A stretch of DNA of 64,000 nt from an uncultured Bacteroidia bacterium (GCA_902782225.1 CACZMF010000002.1:1-64000), one strand, 5' to 3'. Positions 51,462 to 59,700 are shown, counted from the first letter of the stretch. A program made the numbers and translations. The notes: a model not told the origin generated them from the sequence alone.

Positions 51462-53243
51462 CTACTTGTTTTGCTGCTGCTTGTTGGCGTCAAAAGCCGA
51501 TTTTTTCCACTCGGCGGGAGTCATTCCGGCCTGGGCGCGGAAGCAGCGGAAGAAGGTTTTTTCGTTGTTGAACCCAGACTCTTCCCAGACCTCCACGGAA
51601 GGCATTTCAGGGTTTTTGCGCATGAGCTCCTGCGCGTATTCAACCCTGTAGCGGGCAATCAGTTCCGGGAATGAAAGGCCCAGCTGCCCGTTGATGCAGG
51701 CCGAGATATAGGTGGCGTTGGTGCCCAGTTCTCGGGCGATATCGGAAATTTTCAGGTCTTTTACCAGGTAGAGCTTCCTGCCTTCGATCAGGGATGTGAT
51801 GCGGGTGAGGAGGTCGTTCTTCCCGGGGATGTCCTCCACGGGCGGTTGCGGGGCTGCGGGACTGCGGAGAATGCGGAATATGCCCCAGCAGCCGAAGGCG
51901 CAGGCAGGCAGGATGACGAGCAGTATCCACCATGGGAAGGAGCCTTTCGCCGGCGCCGTGGTGTGAAACATCCAGACTTCTCCGCTAGCTTCGAAGTTAT
52001 TTTCTTTTACCTTGTCGAAAGACACGCCTCCCGCCAGCACGATACGCCCCCCGTCAAGCAGCCTGGCCGCGCTGTTGAAGAAAGATCCGCCGCCGGGTTT
52101 GTCGGCCAGATAAAGCTCCAGCGTGGCTTTGTTGCCTTCGAATATGGGGTCGTAGGCGATTCTTGCCGCGGCAAAATGTCCCTTGTCGCCAAGTGCGTAC
52201 ATCCAGGCGCTGCGGGAGGCACGGTCCACTTGCAGGTTGCCCTCCCATACGAGAGCTTCGCCGTCCGGCAGCGCCATTGGCAGCGGGTGGTCCGTCTCCA
52301 GCAGGCTGAAGCGTCTCTCGGAGAGGCGGAGAATGCCCGCCTGCCCGTCTTCGCGGCGAACGGCCGGGAGCAAATATGAATATTCACCTATCCTGAGGTC
52401 GTCGGCCGATGTCGGATTGACGGGATGGGGAAGGATGTCCCAGTCATCCAGCAGCGGTTCTGTGAATGGCTCACCATCCAGCTGGTCGATGCAGCACACA
52501 GCCCGCTCGCCATAAGGGCCTTCTGCGCTGAGTATAAGCGCATTGTCAGGCGATACTGGCAGGATGAATGGATAGACTCTCTGAATTGCGGGCTCCTTTA
52601 CGTATGAGAAAGCTTCGCCGGGTTCATATTGCTCTATGGCGTCGTCGGCATACCAGTTGCCGGCCACGACAACCCGCCCGTCCGGGAGGGCTGAAGCTGA
52701 TGCGCCGGCCCTTTTCCGGTCCATGATTCCCACGGCCTTGCAGGCGTGCGTCGCCGGGTTGTAAGTCTCGACGCCCCAGCTCTGTCCGATGCCGAAATTG
52801 TCCGAGCATCCGCCTCCCAGCATCACGTTGCCGTCCGGCAGGAGGGTCGTGAAGCCGTAGTAGTGCGGGTATTTCATTGGGACTTCCTGCCACGCGCCGT
52901 CCTTCAGATAAGCGATTGTGGGCTCCAGCACAAAGCCGTCGGTGATGCCGCCAAGGACAGTCAGCTCTTCCCCGAGAAGCATCGTGTGGTGCCCGCCGCG
53001 GGGCTTTGGCAGGTCCGGCAGCCGCTCTACGCTCATACTGCGGAGCGGCACGCCGTCCGCTGCGCCCAGCGGCCGCAGCTCCGCGCTCCGCTCCGTGCAG
53101 GAGGTAAGCAGCACCGCCAGCGCCGCCAGAGTTGCCAGTGGTGCCGGCGCCGAGAACTTCGCCGGTGTCGCCGGCGCCGAGAGAGCCGCCAGTTTCGCCG
53201 GCGCCGAGAGCGCGTAAACTATTTCCGAACGCCTTGACATCAT
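51462..53243 (-). CDS. Membrane-spanning Kelch-propeller / AraC-type regulator
   Basis: A 593-residue predicted one-component sensor. A long N-terminal export signal with three SAPA-type repeats ends in LLTSC near residue 48. Residues about 70-420 show Kelch-like repeats (GGHHTMLLGEELTVLGGITD, TTLLPDGNVMLGGGC, SALPDGRVVVAGNWYADD, ARLLDGGRIVLAGGVSFD), a beta-propeller facing the periplasm. One membrane helix follows (WWILLVILPACAFGCWGIFR, about 433-455). The last 110 residues are an AraC helix-turn-helix domain (KISDIARELGTNATYISACI; VWEESGFNNEKTFFRCFRAQ; AGMTPAEWK). It would bind a ligand outside and DNA inside. The target genes are not evident. It lies alone between the DUF4412 gene and the repeat region. 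Confidence 0.87.
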   Translation of the reverse strand: MMSRRSEIVYALSAPAKLAALSAPATPAKFSAPAPLATLAALAVLLTSCTERSAELRPLGAADGVPLRSMSVERLPDLPKPRGGHHTMLLGEELTVLGGITDGFVLEPTIAYLKDGAWQEVPMKYPHYYGFTTLLPDGNVMLGGGCSDNFGIGQSWGVETYNPATHACKAVGIMDRKRAGASASALPDGRVVVAGNWYADDAIEQYEPGEAFSYVKEPAIQRVYPFILPVSPDNALILSAEGPYGERAVCCIDQLDGEPFTEPLLDDWDILPHPVNPTSADDLRIGEYSYLLPAVRREDGQAGILRLSERRFSLLETDHPLPMALPDGEALVWEGNLQVDRASRSAWMYALGDKGHFAAARIAYDPIFEGNKATLELYLADKPGGGSFFNSAARLLDGGRIVLAGGVSFDKVKENNFEASGEVWMFHTTAPAKGSFPWWILLVILPACAFGCWGIFRILRSPAAPQPPVEDIPGKNDLLTRITSLIEGRKLYLVKDLKISDIARELGTNATYISACINGQLGLSFPELIARYRVEYAQELMRKNPEMPSVEVWEESGFNNEKTFFRCFRAQAGMTPAEWKKSAFDANKQQQNK

Positions 53244-53263
53244 GTCTCAAATCAATGTTGACG

Positions 53264-53271
53264 TAAATATA
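53264..53271 (-). promoter_or_regulatory. Weak -7 candidate of the Kelch-AraC gene
   Basis: TATATTTA on the minus strand, within the short palindrome ACGTAAATATACGT (53261-53274) and 20 bases before the start. Confidence 0.3.
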
Positions 53272-53350
53272 CGTAATCTACCCTCACGAACCAAATCTTT
53301 TCGGGGCAGAGCTGCTGCCCGCTGCTCCTGCACACTGCCCACTGCTCCTG

Positions 53351-53448
53351 CCCACTGCTCCCGCTGGCGTGAAAAGTGGGATAGCGGGAGCATTTTCCCC
53401 TTGTTTTGCTGCCGCTGGCCAGGATAATCGTCCAGCGGGAGCACCTGC
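53351..53448. repeat. 98-base palindromic repeat, copy 1
   Basis: This copy holds four versions of the 12-base word TGCTCCCGCTGG in alternating orientation, making two hairpins with arms of 10-12 bases. Copies of the same 98-base length lie at 53525-53622 and 57147-57244. All start CCCACTGCTCCCGCT and end GCACCTGC. The stretch 53244-53676 between the Kelch-AraC gene and the adhesin tail holds no gene, only these repeats. Confidence 0.9.
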
Positions 53449-53477
53449 CGGCTCTTGCTCTTGCCCTTGCTGTTTCT

Positions 53478-53501
53478 CTTGCCCTTGCCCTTGCCCTTGC
53501 C
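53478..53501. repeat. Hexamer tandem repeat
   Basis: Four perfect copies of CTTGCC in a row, with looser copies on both sides (about 53453-53510), lying between two 98-base repeats. It is a candidate slippage site. Confidence 0.8.
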
Positions 53502-53524
53502 CCTGCTCCAGCCGGCTCCTTCTG

Positions 53525-53622
53525 CCCACTGCTCCCGCTAGCGTGAAAAGTGGGATAGCGGGAGCATTTTGCCCTTGTTTTGCTGCCGCTGGCCAGGAAA
53601 ATCGTCCAGCGGGAGCACCTGC
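53525..53622. repeat. 98-base palindromic repeat, copy 2
   Basis: Same unit as at 53351, with only a few base changes (for example GCTAGCG in place of GCTGGCG in the first hairpin). It is direct-oriented relative to the other copies. Confidence 0.9.
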
Positions 53623-53668
53623 GCCTGCCTGGCGAGCCGGGGAGCACCTGCGCCTGCCTGGCGAGCCG
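53612..53668. repeat. Tandem duplication of a 28-29-base unit
   Basis: The stretch beginning GGAGCACCTGCGCC and ending GGCGAGCCG occurs at 53612-53639 and again at 53641-53668. A related single copy follows the third 98-base repeat at about 57234-57261. Confidence 0.8.
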
Positions 53669-53676
53669 CAGCTTGG

Positions 53677-53962
53677 CTAATAACCGAAGTTGGTGCGGGC
53701 GTTGGGATGTGTAGTCCTTGTCGCAAAATCCGTATAAATCTTAGTCACGCCATCAGCGTTTCCCTCACTGTAGTAATGTACGTAATAATGGCCGTAACCA
53801 CCGGAACTTGAACTCGATGTCCAATATCTGATGCTTTCGCTCATTCCGACAGATCCGATCAATGTTTGGAAACCACCTCTACCGAGTGACTTACTCATAT
53901 CTATCCATTCCCAGTAAGTGGGAACCATCCAAGTGGTCTGTGCCGCCCCGGTAATGGCTGGA
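53677..53962 (-). pseudogene. Out-of-frame C-terminus of the adhesin gene
   Basis: This frame continues the 53891-56713 gene after a frameshift. From about 53962 downwards it reads DPAITGAAQTTWMVPTYWEW, then MSKSLGRGGFQTLIG and SIRYWTSSSSSGGYGHYYV, the typical end of FISUMP-like surface domains, and stops at 53677. The upstream frame meanwhile runs into an unrelated stop at 53891. The two parts together would give one protein of about 1010 residues. Confidence 0.7.
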
Positions 53963-56713
53963 TCTGATGGTAATGATATTACCATACTCCACATTGGCGG
54001 CCAGATCATTCAAAGCGAGAATCAAAATACGCGAACTCGCTACTTTACTGCTGGCATCAGTACTGGCATCCGGAGAAAAATGAGCCACTTTACCGATAGC
54101 ATCTGTGGATATGGTCCCGATGCTTCCGTCAGCATAGACATACTGTCCTAGGTAACCGTTTAGATTCCATCCGTCATTCACCATATCCTTGAGTTCGGCT
54201 AACGAAGCCGGAGGGGTGTTGGAGGCCGGAGTCAGGGTCCAGGTGTTGCCGTCATTGCTGACCGCGAGGTTCAGGTTCTCGAAGAAGCTGTTGGCCGTGG
54301 GGTCCACCACTCCGTCGATTGTGATTGTGCCCACAGATGAACCGGAGTTTCCCTTGCCGATTGGAGCCTGGGCATTAACGCCTTTTGTGACCACGAGTCG
54401 GGTAATGCCGCTTGTGATGGTTATATTGCAACCGATGTCCACTGCATCGGTGCCGGTTCCGATTGCGGCAGCGCCGCCGGGAAAGCCATTACCGGTACTG
54501 CTTACCGTCACATCCCCTCCGCAGATGATGATATCTCCGCAGGCAGCAGTACGTCTGCCGATTCCAGGGCCCTGTCCGCCACCGCCACCGTTACCTCTGG
54601 CAACCACTGTACCGCCGCTAATAGTCAACTTGCCTCCAGTATTATTCCCGCCGGGGACAATACCGGTGGAGCCTGAGTATTGCTGATCTGTACCTATGGC
54701 AGTCACAGTTCCACCACTGATGGAAATGTTGTTTCCAACCCACAAGCCTGTCGCACCTTCCGTTCTCAAGGATCCACCAGTAATCAACACATCATTGGAG
54801 ATTTGCATACCATTTGCATATGAATTAGCGTCATTATTGGTGTATCTGCCATATGCTTCAACACTGCCGCCGTTCTGTGTATAGTTATTCAGATTGATAG
54901 CAACCCAAGTATTACTACTGCCGGCACCCTTGTTTGAAAGCAATTCCATAGTGCCGCCATTGACTATAAGATTGGCATTCGGTCCGTAAATACATCCGTA
55001 ATTCTGCGACCACCCTCTGTCAACATTCAGGCTGCCAGTTCCGTCAATCGTGAGAGTTGCATTGTCCGCAATCTGTATGGCTGCGCCGGTGAACTCCGTG
55101 GTCTGCGTGTTTGTGCCGCTCAGAATCAAAGTGGCATCGCCCTGCGTTACAATTTGTTTGAGAGTGGCATCCTTCAGCGTAACTGTAGCGCCGGCTCCGA
55201 TGGTCAGGACGGAATTCGCATTGCTTCCCGTTACAGTCGCTGTCTCGCCCGCCGGAACGGTAACGTCTCCTGCCGTCAGGTTATACAGGGACGGAGTTAA
55301 ATCGGTAGTGAACTCGCCGGTTCCGTTGTTGGTGTAGAATGCGCCGGTGACGCGGTCGAACATTCCCGGTTTGCTGTCGGAGATTCGGACGCAGGGAACG
55401 AAGTACCTGAGCCACATATGGTTGCTGTCATATATCTTGCAGAAGTAGATGCGGGCAACGGAGAAATATGTCCAACCCTGGTTGTTATACTCGCTGAAAT
55501 TTGCAAACATTGCAAAATTACTGGACGCAACGCCGACAGAACCTGTGACGTCAATCTGATAACTGGTGCCGTTGATGCTGCTGTGTGTGCCATCGACGGT
55601 CTTAACGTTGTACCGAGTGTTCTGGGCAAAGTTATATGCAATCTTGCCGAAGCCGCGCCAGTAGATGCATTTTTCGTAGATTCCGTTTGCTTTGGACCAG
55701 CCGTGGGCGCCGAAAACGGATCCGCCTTCGGTGGAATGGACGTTCCCTGGCTCATGTCCGGTATACATAAAGTCTATATCGACAAAGTCTTGCCAGTCGC
55801 AGGGAACGCCAGTGTCAATGTACTGCGTGCCGGTCGACTCTAAGTATTCAGCAGATGTATAACTGCCCGGAAGGTCATACAGTATGTTATTGGCAGTCAG
55901 ATTGATGTTGGTTATCTGGCTGCGTTCCACGACAACGGTTTTGTCGGACTTCAGGGTGAAGGTCTGGTAGGCTCCAGTTGTGGCGGTGACCGTGATGGCA
56001 AGACCTGTGTAGGAGCCGGCCGGAACAGCGATGAAGAACGGCTTCGGGGTGCCGTCAATGGCAACGCCCGCGCCGCAGTCGAGGGTGACGCCGGCCGAGC
56101 CGGAGACGGTCGCTGCCACCGGGGTTTCCGAGCTGAGCGACGCCACGTTGGTGATGGGACCGCTCAGGGGCTGGGCTGCGCTAAGGGAGATGCCGGCCAC
56201 GGAAATATCCGACATACCCGTGGACAGATTAAGGCATATGATTCCAGAGAGGTTCTTGAATGAAAGGCTGGTGGTGGTGCTGCTGGCAAACATCGGCGAG
56301 CCGCCGATATTGCCTTCTACATATTCCTGGGTGGCCGGCAGCGCTGGCGCGCCATTATTGTATATGCTTGCCGGGTACCAGGCAGTGAACGGCGACGCGG
56401 CCGCCTCAGTGCCGGATTCGAATGTGAAGGTAGCAGTAGTGGTGTTGCTGTCGGTCGTATAGACTCCCACATTCGGGGTGGCAGCGCCATCTGCTATTGT
56501 GATCCGGTCGCCGCTGCGCCAGGCGACGTTAAAGTCATCGCCATCTTTTTCCAGCGCAGTCTTGGTGGCCGGCTTTTCGGTAGTTGCGGTGAAGATGAGA
56601 CCTGAGGTCTCCGGACCGCCGGGAATAACTGGCTCTTCCGGGACCTCTATCTTTTGCTGGCAGGCGGTCAGGGTGGTGGCGGCGAGGGCCACGATGATGT
56701 AGATTCGTTTCAT
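53891..56713 (-). CDS. Large multidomain adhesin-like lipoprotein, frameshifted near its 3' end
   Basis: A 940-residue lipoprotein (TLTACQQK, Cys18). Residues about 35-275 are fimbrillin-like (TKTALEKDGDDFNVAWRSGD, FFIAVPAGSYTGLAITV). About 285-470 is a LamG/concanavalin-like domain (SAEYLESTGTQYIDTGVPCD, SVFGAHGWSKANGIYEKCIY). About 475-830 is a right-handed beta-helix-like stretch with repeated ISGGTV and NGGTME turns (carbohydrate-binding DUF4353-like). The last residues after AALNDL-like AANVEYG lose the family pattern, and the expected C-terminus is found in another frame (53677-53962). The gene is therefore interrupted by a frameshift or, less likely, uses recoding. Small ORF C is 12 bases upstream. 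Confidence 0.82.
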   Translation of the reverse strand: MKRIYIIVALAATTLTACQQKIEVPEEPVIPGGPETSGLIFTATTEKPATKTALEKDGDDFNVAWRSGDRITIADGAATPNVGVYTTDSNTTTATFTFESGTEAAASPFTAWYPASIYNNGAPALPATQEYVEGNIGGSPMFASSTTTSLSFKNLSGIICLNLSTGMSDISVAGISLSAAQPLSGPITNVASLSSETPVAATVSGSAGVTLDCGAGVAIDGTPKPFFIAVPAGSYTGLAITVTATTGAYQTFTLKSDKTVVVERSQITNINLTANNILYDLPGSYTSAEYLESTGTQYIDTGVPCDWQDFVDIDFMYTGHEPGNVHSTEGGSVFGAHGWSKANGIYEKCIYWRGFGKIAYNFAQNTRYNVKTVDGTHSSINGTSYQIDVTGSVGVASSNFAMFANFSEYNNQGWTYFSVARIYFCKIYDSNHMWLRYFVPCVRISDSKPGMFDRVTGAFYTNNGTGEFTTDLTPSLYNLTAGDVTVPAGETATVTGSNANSVLTIGAGATVTLKDATLKQIVTQGDATLILSGTNTQTTEFTGAAIQIADNATLTIDGTGSLNVDRGWSQNYGCIYGPNANLIVNGGTMELLSNKGAGSSNTWVAINLNNYTQNGGSVEAYGRYTNNDANSYANGMQISNDVLITGGSLRTEGATGLWVGNNISISGGTVTAIGTDQQYSGSTGIVPGGNNTGGKLTISGGTVVARGNGGGGGQGPGIGRRTAACGDIIICGGDVTVSSTGNGFPGGAAAIGTGTDAVDIGCNITITSGITRLVVTKGVNAQAPIGKGNSGSSVGTITIDGVVDPTANSFFENLNLAVSNDGNTWTLTPASNTPPASLAELKDMVNDGWNLNGYLGQYVYADGSIGTISTDAIGKVAHFSPDASTDASSKVASSRILILALNDLAANVEYGNIITIRSSHYRGGTDHLDGSHLLGMDRYE

Positions 56714-56725
56714 TGGGCAGCTCTC

Positions 56726-56863
56726 TTATTCAAAAGCGTCGTCACCATAGTTGTGTCCGCTGCTGCGGAATGCTTCTGTGCGATTTGATGCGCAAATCAC
56801 GCCTTTCTGCGCCACTTCGTAGACCGTTGCCGAAGGGGCTTCATAGACTATTTTTCTGGTCAT
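56726..56863 (-). CDS. Small ORF C, 45 residues, adhesin-linked peptide family
   Basis: A 45-codon ORF 12 bases before the large adhesin gene and 33 bases after a perfect -7 box, so it is the first gene of that transcript. YEAPSAT is at residues 7-13, VICAS at 22-26 and NYGDDAFE at the end. The spacing Tyr-x2-Pro-x13-Cys-x-Ser is identical to small ORFs A and B, although this locus is 23 kb away and its adhesin is of a different build. This is the best evidence that the small ORFs are real genes. No signal peptide is visible. The function is unknown. Confidence 0.68.
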   Translation of the reverse strand: MTRKIVYEAPSATVYEVAQKGVICASNRTEAFRSSGHNYGDDAFE

Positions 56864-56894
56864 TTCCATATAAAGTGATAATGATTATCAAATT

Positions 56895-56982
56895 TCAAAG
56901 ATACCATATTGGGCCGTACGCGCACGGGACAAATCGTTTAATCATTACGGACAATTCATTTAAAGTTGCTTGTAGAGGCCCG
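56895..56982. repeat. Duplicated promoter-containing intergenic segment, copy 1
   Basis: 88 bases nearly identical to 59546-59633. Shared words include GGGCCGTACGCGCACGGGAC and AAAGTTGCTTGTAGAGGCCC. It carries the minus-strand promoter of the gene on its left in both places. Confidence 0.9.
56896..56903 (-). promoter_or_regulatory. -7 box of the small ORF C / adhesin transcript
   Basis: TATCTTTG on the minus strand. It lies inside the segment duplicated at 59546-59633, where the same box serves the gluzincin-like gene. Confidence 0.6.
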
Positions 56983-56991
56983 ATTTGGCCG

Positions 56992-57120
56992 GGCATACAC
57001 GTGGGAGACAGTTTCTATGACGGGGATTTACTCTTTACCGTCAGGGAGATCCGTATGGGGACGATCGTCTATATGACGGATGTCCTCGGGGAAGAAGAAT
57101 TGACCCTGGAACAATGGGGC
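56992..57120 (+). pseudogene. Relic of the YARHG-type gene 5' region
   Basis: 43 codons closely matching residues 22-65 of the secreted protein at 59701-60936 (VGDSFYDGDLLFTVREIRMG, then VYMTDVLGEEELTLEQWG). The promoter, start and signal peptide are missing: the sequence jumps from the intergenic copy into codon 22, at a shared GGGCAT. It ends abruptly at 57120, 26 bases before the third 98-base repeat. It cannot make a protein. The stretch 56864-57318 holds only this relic, the duplicated intergenic segment and the repeat. Confidence 0.85.
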
Positions 57121-57146
57121 ACTGCTCCTGCCGCCTGTTGCTCTTG

Positions 57147-57244
57147 CCCACTGCTCCCGCTGGCGTGAAAAGTGGGATAGCGGGAGCATTTTGCCCTTGT
57201 TTTGCTGCCGCTGGCCAGGAAAATCGTCCAGCGGGAGCACCTGC
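57147..57244. repeat. 98-base palindromic repeat, copy 3
   Basis: Same unit and length as at 53351 and 53525, here next to the truncated gene relic. A partial extra arm (TCCAGCGGGAGTACCTGCGCC) follows at about 57271. Confidence 0.9.
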
Positions 57245-57318
57245 GCCTGCCTGGCGAGCCGGCCGCTTTTTCCAGCGGGAGTACCTGCGCCTGCCTGGGT
57301 TACTTTGTGCTGCAGTGA

Positions 57319-59523
57319 CTAAGGTTTATACTCCATATTGACTTTGGCGTAGTTGCTGGATTTCTCAACATATTTGTAGACGTCTCCGTATTTGTCTTTG
57401 TGAGTCAGTTTGACTTTGAGTTTTGACCCCTGAGCTTTCCAGAGGGCCTCGCTGCTGTTGAAGAGATCCACTGAGTTTTCTTCCACGGGGAGGCTGCTGA
57501 TTTCCACGTGCCATTTGTCTTCGCCGTCGCTATAGGGGCGGGTGTAATCGAAAACGATGGACGATATGGATCCGACCTTGCCTTTTGAATAAGAATCGAT
57601 CTTGAATTCGATGGAAGCCTGGTCGTCCGTAGCTGAACTGCTTTTGTGGTAACATGAAATGTTCACCCCGCTTCCGGACGAAATGGCGCTCATTACATCG
57701 TCATAGGATGTGGACCAGGTGAATTCCGGGCAATATCCGCTGTCGCCGGCATCGGTTCTGTTCTCAAGCTGGAAGCTGAATTTGAGCTCGTGGATCTTGG
57801 GGGCATTCTTATCCGGCTTGGGGAAATCAACAGTGGCCACGCAATCATATTTCCCGGGACCATATACAGGATTCTTCCGTGTGGACACCAGCACAATGGG
57901 GAATTTTGTCTTATACCCGAGGAAAGTCTTTACGGGAATCGAGTACTCATTGCTGTATGTGGCGCGCCCGAGTTCCCTAAGTTGCTGAGAATTGGTAATG
58001 TAGTAGACATAGGTCACGATATCTGCCTCTTTCTGGCCTATCACGATATCCCTGTCCTGTATCCCGGAGAGGAATTTCTCATCCATTTCAAGGAAGTTCA
58101 TCTTGACGCCGTAGTTGTACACTTCTCCCCTTATTCTTTTCAATTCGGCTTTGGTTATCTTTGCCACGTCATCATAGCAGTCTGATTTCCAGGCCATTAC
58201 CACGGTATAATCGCTATCCAGTTCGCCGTCAAGTGCCATTTTCACGAATTTCATATATCCCTCCTGCTCAAAGAATCCTATAGAATTGGCATTGCAGAAC
58301 TTTTCCAGGGCTGCCTGGAGTGATTCTGCGCCATCGCGTTGGTATTCAAGTATTTTGCTGATTTTTGCGTCTGAAGATTTCTTGGACAGGTATTCAATGA
58401 ACAGTCCCATACCGTAACCATTCTCCATATAAGCACTTGATGAACTGGAGGCAGGGAGGAAGTGGGTGAGGAACTTAGTGCCGTGGGCTTTGACATTATC
58501 ACCCATTGTGTTGATTCCGCAAAACTTTTCTGTCCATGTGCCGATTCCCTCGCCGAGCATAGACCATTCGCTTCCCCACCAGCCCTGCCAGTTGATTTGT
58601 GCCCCGTACCTTGGGTCAAACAGGCAATTGTGCACGACGTGGAATATTTCGTGCGTTATGGTCTGCTGCAGCTCGATCAAATCGTTCTGCTTGAATCCAA
58701 TTTTGATCATTTCATTTATTTTGGTTGCGTTCAGGGACAGGTAACCCAGGTCTTTGCAAAGGATATTGGGGTTCGCTTTTCCAAATAGATCTTTCTCTTT
58801 TTCACTGAATTTGCAAATCTTTATCCCCAGCGTGTTGAAGTCTGCCTTCATCTTGGCGCTTGTCAGCGCGTCGAATGACTTCGGCAGCATTTTTAGCAAT
58901 ACGTTGTGCAAGGAGCTTATATAATCATAAGGAACATCAGTGTACAGCATTATGAGAAGGGGATACTTCTGGGCCTTCGTGTCCGGCGTCTTTGTCGTGG
59001 GCGGAACAGTATTCTTGATGAGCCCGATGGTGAAATAGGGGCTGGGGCCCTTTGCTGGATTCATTTCCGGTATGGTCACGGAAATAAAACCGTCGCCAGC
59101 CGAAGAGTTTATGGGGAATGGCTCACATACGAATTTCGATTCGTGGAAGCTGTAGGTGGGCATTTTAATGACTGCCTGCACTTCGTCAGGATCTCCGGCG
59201 TAGCGGATCTTGACGACAATGGGCTTTTTGGTGCCTTTTTCGTCTACCGTGATCTGATAGAATGGAGATTGTTCATCGTTTCCCATAACCGAACCTTTCT
59301 TGACTTCGGTAATGGCTATTTTTACATCCTGCCCGAATGTCCCCTTGGCAATCTCGAGCGAAATGTCCTCCTTTTCTATCGTATCTCCGGAGGATGCGGA
59401 AACCGAAAACCAATCCCCGGACTTTACCGGAACCTCGGGGTTGATATTCTGCTTTGCTTCGCCGCCGCAGGCGGTCAGTACCAGCGCAGCCGTAAGAATC
59501 CTGATAATTGAGCTTTTTTTCAT
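57319..59523 (-). CDS. Gluzincin-like metalloprotease lipoprotein
   Basis: A 734-residue lipoprotein (ALVLTACGGE). The start at 59523 is preferred over the in-frame upstream ATG (59583), which would include the -7 box at 59547-59554. Residues about 30-165 are Ig-like (IAKGTFGQDVKIAITEVKKG). The centre holds THEIFHVVHN with HExxH at residues 291-295, followed by WSMLGEGIGTWTE with a Glu at 325. This HExxH...E arrangement is the zinc site of peptidase MA-type gluzincins. The C-terminal third is beta-rich with repeated Ig-like domains (IHELKFSFQLENRT, KVGSISSIVFDYTRPYSD). I infer an extracellular peptidase. I do not recognise the exact family. Confidence 0.72.
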   Translation of the reverse strand: MKKSSIIRILTAALVLTACGGEAKQNINPEVPVKSGDWFSVSASSGDTIEKEDISLEIAKGTFGQDVKIAITEVKKGSVMGNDEQSPFYQITVDEKGTKKPIVVKIRYAGDPDEVQAVIKMPTYSFHESKFVCEPFPINSSAGDGFISVTIPEMNPAKGPSPYFTIGLIKNTVPPTTKTPDTKAQKYPLLIMLYTDVPYDYISSLHNVLLKMLPKSFDALTSAKMKADFNTLGIKICKFSEKEKDLFGKANPNILCKDLGYLSLNATKINEMIKIGFKQNDLIELQQTITHEIFHVVHNCLFDPRYGAQINWQGWWGSEWSMLGEGIGTWTEKFCGINTMGDNVKAHGTKFLTHFLPASSSSSAYMENGYGMGLFIEYLSKKSSDAKISKILEYQRDGAESLQAALEKFCNANSIGFFEQEGYMKFVKMALDGELDSDYTVVMAWKSDCYDDVAKITKAELKRIRGEVYNYGVKMNFLEMDEKFLSGIQDRDIVIGQKEADIVTYVYYITNSQQLRELGRATYSNEYSIPVKTFLGYKTKFPIVLVSTRKNPVYGPGKYDCVATVDFPKPDKNAPKIHELKFSFQLENRTDAGDSGYCPEFTWSTSYDDVMSAISSGSGVNISCYHKSSSATDDQASIEFKIDSYSKGKVGSISSIVFDYTRPYSDGEDKWHVEISSLPVEENSVDLFNSSEALWKAQGSKLKVKLTHKDKYGDVYKYVEKSSNYAKVNMEYKP

Positions 59524-59545
59524 TTGTGGTGTAATTATTCTAATA

Positions 59546-59633
59546 TCAAAGATACCATGTTGGGCCGTACGCGCACGGGACAAATCGTTTAAACATTACG
59601 GACAATTCATTTAAAGTTGCTTGTAGAGGCCCG
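59546..59633. repeat. Duplicated promoter-containing intergenic segment, copy 2
   Basis: Nearly identical to 56895-56982. Here it is followed by the intact promoter and start of the YARHG-type gene, so this is probably the parental copy. Confidence 0.9.
59547..59554 (-). promoter_or_regulatory. -7 box of the gluzincin-like gene
   Basis: TATCTTTG on the minus strand, 23 bases before the ATG at 59523. Confidence 0.55.
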
Positions 59634-59672
59634 CATTGCCATATATTTGGCCGGACATTAATGAATAATAAT

Positions 59673-59680
59673 TATATTTG
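59673..59680 (+). promoter_or_regulatory. -7 box of the YARHG-type gene
   Basis: TATATTTG on the plus strand, 20 bases before the ATG at 59701. Confidence 0.55.
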
Positions 59681-59700
59681 TGAAAATGTCTTTAGTGGCT

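Noticed and set aside
53677-53891. Programmed frameshifting in the adhesin gene
   Set aside because: No classical slippery heptamer followed by a strong hairpin was seen at the junction; a mutation or sequencing error is more likely.
53351-57244. CRISPR array from the repeated 98-base units
   Set aside because: There are only three copies, the units are too long, there is no regular spacer length and no cas genes.
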